Below, one piece after another: positions 55,658 to 64,000 of a stretch of DNA of 64,000 nucleotides (positions are counted from its first letter, which is position 1; every line of letters starts with the position of its first letter). Made by a program: the position numbers and the translations under genes. The notes below the pieces were generated by a model. That model had not been told where the DNA came from and made no database searches. It saw nothing but the letters and a program-made list of their open reading frames with translations. This stretch comes from Anisakis pegreffii (Eukaryota > Nematoda > Chromadorea > Rhabditida > Anisakidae): assembly GCA_035041965.1 (NCBI GenBank), contig JAPYMA010000464.1, forward strand, positions 102,953 to 166,952, given 5' to 3'.

Positions 55658-58091
55658 TCAGAGAACATTCTGCTGAATACCGTAAACTGTTTCCAGCAGT
55701 CGTATACTCTTCTCGTATCTTCTGTCACGTATTTTCGTATAGTCACACCAGCTGCAAGACAAATGAAGAACGAATCAAATGCAATTTTGCAAATTAAAAA
55801 AACCACATTCAACAGTTAGTTTGCAAGGAAAGCAATGCGAAAGAAGTACAGAGGGCTGGCATTGAATCAAATGGACGCCGGCGAATGCATGGCGCACGTG
55901 TAAAACGATTCAACCGACTAGGTGAACATTCTTGAATGTTAATAAATGAAGTGATCAATGACTATTTGATGAAGGCATTAATAACAACCCTTTACAATGA
56001 AGTCATCTGCCTCACAATCAATTAAATACAATCATCTTCAGACAACTGAAGCATAATTATAACCTAAAACTTAGTTTATAATGATCCATTCTATAGTTTT
56101 TTGCCTGAATCACATAAACAGTCTGTCGCTTTTCATTCGAAAAATTGATCAGTCTATTGCAAAGCTTGAAATCACTCGAACGAATGCTTCATCCAGGAAA
56201 TAAAACCAGAATGATATAAGAATTTATTCAAACAAATAAAACAAGAACGAACTTTTTCTTAACAGCCTTCCAATGTGGTAGAAGATCACCGAGGAGAGCA
56301 TTTGGATTACTGACGTCGAGATCGGGTGAAGGGATCTGAGAGATTGGAGGAGGGATCGGGTCTGCCATAGGTTCATCAAGAGGTGCAGGTAGTGCCATTA
56401 TGTCTTTGGTTGCTAATAAATCCTGAAATTATGGGAGATGCAAAAAATAATACAGGATGTTCAATGGAAAATGAAAGCAAAATAATCAAAAACTGTATTT
56501 GCAGCTTTTATTGAACAATCCCATACGCCCCGATTTTTCATCCAATTTCACCGAGTCCGATCTTGGATTCAGCTCAGAAAATTTTTCACTCGTGATTGCT
56601 GCCAGCATAGGAATGGTCGATGAGAGCCAGAAAGCATCAGACAGTATCAATATCTAATAAAAGCATCAGAACAACCTTTCCTACTAACATATTCAAAGAG
56701 AGCAACAGAAAAGTGGCGCATGTCCCTGACCAACGAAAGTAGCTTTTAGACTGATACAGTGCACCATTCATACAATGAATTATTTGGAAATGCACAATTA
56801 AATTTTAAAATATAATGAGTGTGGCATCGGTATAGTGAAAGTCGATCAGACCTCGAGCTTCAACAAAATTCCAATAAAAACACACCAAGGTATCATCGGT
56901 TGGTTGAGGGTACTGAATCGGAGGTTCTTCATCTTTCGGTAGCTCCTCTTCCTTACCACGCATCCATGTACGACACAATGAAAATATTGCCTCATTATGA
57001 CCTGAATCCCGCAATCCAAATGGTTTACCACGTAACTCGAATACCACTCCTGAAATAATAACACCTCTAAATTCTACCACTGATACCATCTTTTCAGCAT
57101 ATCAGCATACATAATTTAGAAGGCGAAACGGTTCATTTGTCATCAGATACGTTGCAATGACTATTCATTCTCCTGCAAACAATTACTACTTGCATAGATC
57201 ATCAAAGAATATCAGCGTGAAATATTTCAAACAATACATTTTGTAGCTCAACTGAACATACTCACACTCGACAATCTGAAGTGAAATATTATCACAAAGA
57301 AGAATCAAACAAGAAGTAATTTTTACGTTAAAAAAATCAAAAGCTCACTTCTCTCTCTTCTCAATGCTCGTTTCATTCGCAAATGTGTCGGTGATGTTTC
57401 GTCATCATCCACATCTCTACAACTCAAACGATCCATTAAAAATTGAAATACAAACTGAAAATTGGCCGTTCCAATTCAATTGATGATCTCAAACGATGTA
57501 AAAATAAGTGAACAGAAGAAAAAATAAACGAACAAGAAAACACTATCATACCGTCGAGTTCCTCTTGTTGGCTGTGCATTGGTTTGGATTTCACCCGTTC
57601 GAATACCACTCAACAAATGACCCAACCGCGTTCGTGCAAATTTCATGTCCGGTGATTCAGGTGGTCTTGAATCGCTGAACGGTGCCAATGAAGAATTTGG
57701 TGTCGGGCTCATCGATGTCTCCACAACGCTAGTATCAGATGAGGGCATTGATTGCGAGGGGGGTGTCTAAAAATAATATCACACACACACTTCAGAGGAA
57801 AGAATGCCAATATAAAAATGAACCGTAATTTTGCATCTCAGGTCAGTCAAATCTTCAGCTTGTTTGATTATTCTCCCTTGTAACGATGTCGCGCATGCAA
57901 TCACCACTGAAACTTGCAATAAATAAGCAAAGCTTGATTACCATTTTGATATCTGCCTTAGTGTCCTCCTCTCGTCCTTCATCGTTAATCGATGGGTGAT
58001 TTGAAGTCACAGCTGCAGTATTATTCGTTAGAGATGAATCCGCCGAGAGTGGGGTCAAGAACTCTTCAACTAATTGTGCTGTTGAGGCCAT
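55658..58091 (-). CDS. lin-37: LIN-37, MuvB/DREAM complex subunit
   Basis: LIN37 is part of the MuvB core, which with E2F/DP and a pocket protein forms the DREAM complex that represses cell-cycle and germline genes. Six exons: 58091-57942, 57766-57552, 57416-57349, 57049-56886, 56422-56253, 55751-55658; 286 aa (human 246), all phases consistent. Residues 1-140 are low-complexity Ser/Thr/Pro/Asp-rich. The conserved core (about 145-178) contains VVFELRGKPF and IFSLCRTWMRGK, matching the human YVIKLF and YPICRAWMRN region. The last exon encodes RRYEKSIRLLETVYG; joined through HWKAVKKN it aligns without gaps to the human C-terminal helix (RYSESMKILREMYE). The last intron (about 500 nt) begins at a weak GTTCGT donor inside an otherwise open frame. 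Confidence 0.93.
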
Positions 58092-58126
58092 TGGTCTCGA
58101 CTATGAGTTGGAATTTTTCTCCTTGA
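58092..58126 (-). other. lin-37: lin-37 5' leader behind a splice acceptor
   Basis: A strong acceptor (T-run followed by GCAG) ends at 58127, 35 nt before the lin-37 ATG. No convincing upstream cis exon is visible, so it may receive a spliced leader by trans-splicing, or join an untranslated first exon further upstream. Confidence 0.55.
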
Positions 58127-58374
58127 CTGCAAAAAAAAAACGAACTTAACAAAACCATACTAAAGAAAAACTATGGAAATGTTGCACAAGCACACTTAAA
58201 GATGACTAAAACTGTTACAGAAATTGACTATTTATGGGCACTTTGTAAAGCTCTAATATATGTGGCAACAAATGCACGGGGCATTTTAGCCTAACTCGCT
58301 CGAATGAATCCTGCATTTAGTTCAGGCATGATTACTAAACTGCAGGATCGCCCAGACTTGTTCTTTAGCTTAAA

Positions 58375-58420
58375 CTTATTAGGGGCTAAAATACAACATT
58401 GTATTTTAGCCCCTGATAAG
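58375..58420. repeat. Near-perfect palindrome, 22-bp arms, 2-nt loop
   Basis: Arms 58375-58396 and 58399-58420 are complementary at 21 of 22 positions (core AGGGGCTAAAATACAA, 16 bp perfect), separated only by CA. A related GGGGCATTTTAGCC lies about 100 bp upstream (58278-58291). It sits about 280 bp upstream of the lin-37 start. The loop is too tight for a microRNA; a cruciform, a dimeric protein-binding site or a small inverted insertion are possible. Confidence 0.8.
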
Positions 58421-58927
58421 CTACAACCATACGAGATTCACACGTTGCACTATTGATGTGCACTGTTCAAAGTGGATAGGTAATACAGCATAACGTCTCA
58501 GAAATCATCTCATCGAGGAAAACATATTATTGAAAGCGCGATGAAAATGCTGAGAGTTTGTTTGATTAAGATTGAGAATTTTAAAGATACAACACAGAAG
58601 AATATCCCATATCTCCGGGACTTTGATTAGTTTCAACTGATCACACTGAATGCGATCAGCAAATCCGGAAAACACCAAACGTTTTCAAAAACCAAAATTC
58701 ACCCGCTAAATGCTTCAATTTGTCCTTTGAACGCATCGCCACAAAATTGGCACATTCATTTACGATTCAACACGATTTGATTGCATCAGCAAAAGATGTC
58801 ATCTAATATTTGCCTACCTGAATATCTGACTGCACGTTCGTTCTTACGAAAGAAAAGTCCCACAGCAGTTCAGTGGGCACATTTCCCCATTTGATGCGGA
58901 GGAGGCCCTGTGACGATTGCAGATGAA

Positions 58928-59203
58928 TTATCTTCTCTGCGGATGCGGGTAAAACTTCCGTTTTGCGAATGCATCTGCGGAGGGAGGATTCCTTGAATGG
59001 GATACCCGTGCGGAGCGAGGGATTTTGACGTCCCCGCGAGCACTCCGTACGCTTTGTTCGTATAATTGTTGGGGAATATAATTTCTTGAAGCGTTTTTGT
59101 GATCATGAGAACAGAGACCATTTCTAGCCGCGGATTCGGATTTTTCATCGGAAGAGGACGAAACGTCATCGTAAGAGGACAACGAACCTAAGTACTGTAT
59201 CAT
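58928..59203 (-). CDS. Hypothetical 91-aa ORF, GC-rich, overlapped by a second frame
   Basis: An ATG at 59203 opens 91 codons with a Ser/Asp/Glu-rich N-terminus (LSSYDDVSSSSDEKSE) and a basic, Pro-rich C-terminus ending in a TAA at 58928. A second frame, from an ATG at 59169 to a TGA at 58870 (99 aa, also Pro-rich), is open across most of the same DNA. The block is richer in G and C than its surroundings. A GTAGGC donor-like site follows near 58820. It could be the first exon of an unidentified gene 0.8 kb upstream of lin-37, or non-coding. No homologue is recognised in either frame. Confidence 0.25.
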   Translation of the reverse strand: MIQYLGSLSSYDDVSSSSDEKSESAARNGLCSHDHKNASRNYIPQQLYEQSVRSARGDVKIPRSARVSHSRNPPSADAFAKRKFYPHPQRR

Positions 59204-59290
59204 CGCGACCTACAACTTGGAACAGTCAGTGCAGTTGAATGAATTAATGTGTGGTAGAATGCGCAGGGAAGGGACATGTGTAAGAGGAGA

Positions 59291-59704
59291 CCTGAGTAAT
59301 ACCTCCGAACCTTAGTAACTATGACTAGTCACAAGTCTTTATTGAAACAAATAACCGCGGTGATAATAACCAAATCAATAATTCAAGTTCGGATTTCATG
59401 AAGACAGATGATTTCAAACGCTATTATCGTTAGCTGCGCGGAAAGAAGAATGCCAACGAAGGAAGAATGTGATATTAGTGATATTGGTAATAACAGAGAG
59501 GCATAAACTCGTAATGAGTTTGATTTGCTGATTAAATAAATAAATAAATAAATAAATAAGTAAATAAACCGCGGTGATAAAGCGAAAGAACAAATTTGGC
59601 ACCAAATAGTGACGATATGATGTCAAGTCTGACTTTGTAAATCACACAATAAGCACAGGTCAGTAGTACCTCCAAGCCTTCTTAAGTACGGTAACTAGCC
59701 ACGT
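59291..59704. repeat. Diverged direct duplication flanking an AAAT microsatellite
   Basis: 59291-59336 and 59657-59704 share AGTANTACCTCC, CCTT, AGTA and AACTAG/ACTAG...CAC in the same order. Between them AACCGCGGTGATAA occurs exactly twice (59353-59366 and 59567-59580), and an (AAAT)n run spans 59533-59568. It looks like an old duplicated segment of unknown origin. Confidence 0.55.
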
Positions 59705-61920
59705 TCACAAATTAAGGTAGTTAGCCACGCCCGCACTTAACGAAAACATTACGAATCGAGTAAAGACACGAACAGTTGAAAAATCAGAAACGGTCACACA
59801 CATTTATCTGTTTAAGTGACGAGGAATGATCCATGCTAATTTATTATTTAATTTAATCTCATGTTGTAAGTGCTATATCACAACTTGCAAGCTTTGTCGT
59901 GCTTACAAGCTAAACAAAGACCATCCGGACTACGCACATGCATTCATAAATTTCTCGTCATTTTGGCACCATCCACTTTTAGTAGTCAGCACCAATGATA
60001 ATACTAATGGTGAGAATTTCTATGAGATGCTGAATAGCAGTCAGCGAATGAAATCTTTGCAGCAAACTGTCCGCTACTATTATAACCTTGTGATTATAAA
60101 TAACCTTGTAATACCTTGTATTAGTAATAAACTTTGTAATATCCTGTAATAATATCACCTTGTAATAACAAACTATCAACGTAATTCTGATCAATCTCAA
60201 ACCTAATCAATTCATATATATGAAAACAGCCTTCTTCTAAAAACGACTGAGACCAACCGATTTGTTATAGTATTTGCAAGTGTAATCGCTGATTTCCTTG
60301 CAATTCTCAGATTAGTAAATCAGCAAACCAGATACAATGCAAGATTCTGATACGTAACCTCGCCCACGGTGCTCGAGGAGAAACCGAAATTTTTTCGATG
60401 ACACACTGTACAAAACGGAAAAATTGAGCAGAAGTCATAGCTGGCAGCTTTCTCTGTGCAAACCCGTAACTGTTAAACACTGATGATCATTCAAGCCTCC
60501 TGATCTCATCGTAGGATTCACCCTAGCATTAAACGTCACACTATAAATGCTTTATTCCTTGTTGCTTCTCCATCCCTACTCTGTGCTAACGACGTTTGAA
60601 GAATGGTTGTACGTGACCCTGTTTCCTTTCAAGCGAATCCATCATCCTAATAGAGTGTTGCACCATCATGTTTTTCGAAATAATCTAAATCACTGTTCCA
60701 GACTTCTTTCACCATGCCCTAAAATAAGTGTGACGATCTTCTCATGAAATGTTCCTGAATCTATGACTAGACATAGATTGCTTTATCTCTAACAGTGTGT
60801 CGCACTAGCACATCTTCAAAGTTGCTTTTCATATCGACAATTCGAAGACCCTTTCAGTTCAAGTTTTTCTTTCCTAACTACGATGCAAATAATCGTGGTA
60901 AAACCACAATCTAAACAGCAGTTGAATTCCTATAAACTTACTGGCACTAAACTACAATAGCTACCATCAAGACAATTCTAAACTCATTAAAACTGAAGAT
61001 AGCTTGTGTAATGTATGGTAACACGTGGAAAAACATTTATGCATCTGTCATGCCACGCACCATTGGTATTTTCAAATTTTTTCCAATTTCAGCAGAGAAG
61101 TGAGCTTACTTACAGGCAAGAGCATCAAACTTGAGCCTGACCCTAGCATGTAACATGAACTGTATCCAGGAGCTTTGACCCTATGCACTTTGCAATTCAA
61201 CCTCTCTCATGGAATGCCACCAAAATATGCCTAGCAATGTTCCCCTCCATTATGCCTGGCGTGACAGCATCAAAAACACGATAGTAATCAACGAGGGGAT
61301 GAACACAGTGATGATCACATAAACAAAGTAACATAAGCAACAACAATCACGCACGAAACAATCACATAAACAACTACGCGAAATAATAACATAAGCAACA
61401 AGAACAGCAACGGGATAATCAAACAAATATCTACATTAACGCGTTACTTCAATGCCCATATCCAATCGCACAATCCGAAACAGCATAACAAGAACACGTT
61501 CTGACAGAATATTTTGAAAACGAAATCGAATCAAGTCAGCTGCAATCATTTCGGTTCAGCTCAAAAGTAGTTTGAGGTCAAGTCAAGCTAATGCTAAGTA
61601 AAGCTTGACTCAGGTCATGGTTTCTCTGTAAGGTATGAGAGCAATCGGAGGAATACTACCTGGCTTTCAGTTGTTCAAGTTATCAACTGGGTGCTCGAAT
61701 GATAAAGTTTGCGAAAACTGCATGATGTTACCCCGACAACGGTACTACACTATCTTTATAACTTACACATCAACTCATTCCAACTCTGAGAAGACGCTGT
61801 GCTAGCAGCCAAGAGAAAATTCTAACCTCTATGCACAGATCAAACCACAGTCATGCAATTCAACCCTGGCCTCTGATACAAACTCTCGAAACTGGTTAGT
61901 TATTAAAAACAGAAGCAATG
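59705..61920. other. Stretch between the duplicated segment and the satellite
   Basis: Contains a 107-codon plus-strand frame (59826-60149) without recognisable features, degenerate AACCTTGTAATA-like repeats at 60080-60175, and the imperfect tandem repeat at 61315. No supported gene. Confidence 0.6.
61315..61402. repeat. Imperfect tandem repeat, two units of about 50 bp
   Basis: TCACATAAACAA (61315, 61362) and TAACATAAGCAACAA (61329, 61387) each occur twice in the same order with differing spacers. Confidence 0.7.
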
Positions 61921-64000
61921 ACTCATCAAGTATACCTTGTTAGCACTTATAACAGACAATAACTGCACTGGCAAGGGACATAAGGATATCATCATAGAAT
62001 TGTATGAATGCCATCATGACACTAGCTAATAGATAAGCTTCGGCGAGTAACCACAAACACCTGAGAGTCGAGCCACCAATCAGCGACTCGACTCTACAGG
62101 TGAGTGGTCCAGGCGAACTTTCCAGACCTACCGCTAACTTCATAAGGCGATTCATACCCTACGTTCATGGAACTCAGTTTAATAGGGATATTTTTTCTTA
62201 TATGCCAGTGTAGCTACTCAAAGCAAAGCTAAATAACTCATAATGCCTCTTCTCCCATTCGCCTGGATTTCTTAAAGTCATCAAGTGCCTTATTAGCATC
62301 TATGATAGACAATAACTGCACTGGCAAGGGATATAAGGATGTGATCATAGAAGTGTATGAATGCCATCATGACACTAGCTAATAGATAAGCTTCGGCGAG
62401 TAACCACAAACACCTGAGAGTCGAGCCACCAATCAGCGACTCGACTCTACAGGTGAGTGGTCCAGGCGAACTTTCCAGACCTACCGCTAACTTCATAAGG
62501 CGATTCATACCCTACGTTCATGGAACTCAGTTTAATAGGGATATTTTTTCTTATATGCCAGTGTAGCTACTCAAAGCAAAGCTAAATAACTCATAATGCC
62601 TCTTCTCCCATTCGCCTGGATTTCTTAAAGTCATCAAGTGCTTTACTAGCATCTATGATAGACAATAACTGCACTGGCAAGGGACATAAGGATATCATCA
62701 TAGAATTGTATGAATGCCATCATGACACTAGCTAATAGATAAGCTTCGGCGAGTAACCACAAACACCTGAGAGTCGAGCCACCAATCAGCGACTCGACTC
62801 TACAGGTGAGTGGTCCAGGCGAACTTTCCAGACCTACCGCTAACTTCATAAGGCGATTCATACCCTACGTTCATGGAACTCAGTTTAATAGGGATATTTT
62901 TTCTTATATGCCAGTGTAGCTACTCAAAGCAAAGCTAAATAACTCATAATGCCTCTTCTCCCATTCGCCTGGATTTCTTAAAGTCATCAAGTGCTTTACT
63001 AGCATCTATGATAGACAATAACTGCACTGGCAAGGGACATAAGGATATCATCATAGAATTGTATGAATGCCATCATGACACTAGCTAATAGATAAGCTTC
63101 GGCGAGTAACCACAAACACCTGAGAGTCGAGCCACCAATCAGCGACTCGACTCTACAGGTGAGTGGTCCAGGCGAACTTTCCAGACCTACCGCTAACTTC
63201 ATAAGGCGATTCATACCCTACGTTCATGGAACTCAGTTTAATAGGGATATTTTTTCTTATATGCCAGTGTAGCTACTCAAAACAAAGCTAAATAACTCAT
63301 AATGCCTCTTCTCCCATTCGCCTGGATTTCTTAAAGTCATCAAGTGCCTTATTAGCATCTATGATAGACAATAACTGCACTGGCAAGGGACATAAGGATG
63401 TAATCATAGAAGTGTATGAATGCCATCATGACACTAGCTAATAGATAAGCTTCGGCGAGTAACCACAAACACCTGAGAGTCGAGCCACCAATCAGCGACT
63501 CGACTCTACAGGTGAGTGGTCCAGGCGAACTTTCCAGACCTACCGCTAACTTCATAAGGCGATTCATACCCTACGTTCATGGAACTCAGTTTAATAGGGA
63601 TATTTTTTTCTTATATGCCAGTGTAGCTACTCAAAGCAAAGCTAAATAACCCATAATGCCTCTTCTCCCATTCGGCTGGATTTCTTAAAGTCATCAAGTG
63701 CCTTCCTAGCATCTATGATAGACAATAACTGCACTGGCAAGGGACATAAGGATGTAATCATAGAAGTGTATGAATGCCATCATGACACTAGCTAATAGAT
63801 AAGCTTCGGCGAGTAACCACAAACACCTGAGAGTCGAGCCACCAATCAGCGACTCGACTCTACAGGTGAGTGGTCCAGGCGAACTTTCCAGACCTACCGC
63901 TAACTTCATAAGGCGATTCATACCCTACGTTCATGGAACTCAGTTTAATAGGGATATTTTTTTCTTATATGCCAGTGTAGCTACTCAAAGCAAAGCTAAA
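61921..64000. repeat. 353-bp satellite array, about 6 units, open at the window edge
   Basis: Near-identical units repeat every 353 bp (last 354) from about 61921 to the end of the window, which cuts the array. Each unit holds a 15-bp stem-loop (62058-62102 in the first), then a strong CAG/GTGAGT donor-like sequence at its 3' foot, and a T6-T7 run about 90 nt further on. The units fall into two types at GGATATCATCATAGAATTG (units 1, 3, 4) versus GGATGTNATCATAGAAGTG (2, 5, 6). A 71-codon minus-strand frame is open in every unit, but the differences between units change amino acids (Q/H, D/H/Y, M/I), so it does not look protein-coding. The first unit has a diverged left edge, marking the array boundary. 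Confidence 0.97.

Noticed and set aside
56223..56230. TGA overlapping AATAAA as the end of lin-37
   Set aside because: The conserved LIN37 C-terminus is found in a phase-compatible exon 500 nt further on; kept only as a possible alternative end.
61940..63921. Six repeated 71-codon minus-strand frames in the satellite as a gene family
   Set aside because: The frames are copies of one satellite unit, the differences between units change amino acids, and no domain is recognisable.

Overview
The window looks like nuclear DNA of a nematode, probably a parasite with a fairly large genome. It is AT-rich. Its protein genes are cut into many small exons by introns that mostly end in the nematode-style acceptor TTTTCAG or TTTNAG. 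The recognisable proteins are closest in layout to animal proteins. No species can be named from the sequence alone; nematode is an inference from the splice sites, gene structure and composition.

Four genes are firmly identified, all on the minus strand. From right to left in transcription order they are: lin-37 (58091-55658, 6 exons, 286 aa), a subunit of the DREAM/MuvB cell-cycle repressor; a GALK2-type sugar kinase (45481-42206, 8 exons, 431 aa); NDUFS8, the 23-kDa iron-sulphur subunit of mitochondrial complex I (39617-38148, 5 exons, 208 aa); and TAF1, the largest TFIID subunit (36277 or 36699 to 20881, 41 exons, about 1,835 aa). I rebuilt all exon boundaries by hand. Splice phases agree across each gene, and total lengths match the families. 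The gaps between genes (about 1.5 to 10 kb) are too large for a typical nematode operon, and the four functions do not form one pathway.

Layout: 1-20,880 holds no gene I can support, only repeats: a GC-rich MITE-like block, a 22-bp-arm hairpin, a 38-bp tandem duplication, microsatellites and a clear hAT-type MITE with an 8-bp target-site duplication. 20,881-36,699 is TAF1, with a tRNA-derived SINE-like element and a related fragment in two of its introns. 36,700-45,500 holds NDUFS8 and GALK2. 45,500-55,650 is mostly empty, with a candidate small secreted peptide gene (51,322) and a decayed LINE reverse-transcriptase fragment (52,460-52,948). 55,658-58,126 is lin-37. 58,375 carries a near-perfect palindrome, and 58,870-59,203 two overlapping open frames. 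From about 61,921 to the window edge runs a 353-bp satellite array of about six near-identical units, each with a 15-bp stem-loop whose 3' foot is a consensus splice donor.

The most unusual objects are the structured satellite, the two 22-bp-arm hairpins, the hAT MITE and the SINE-like family.
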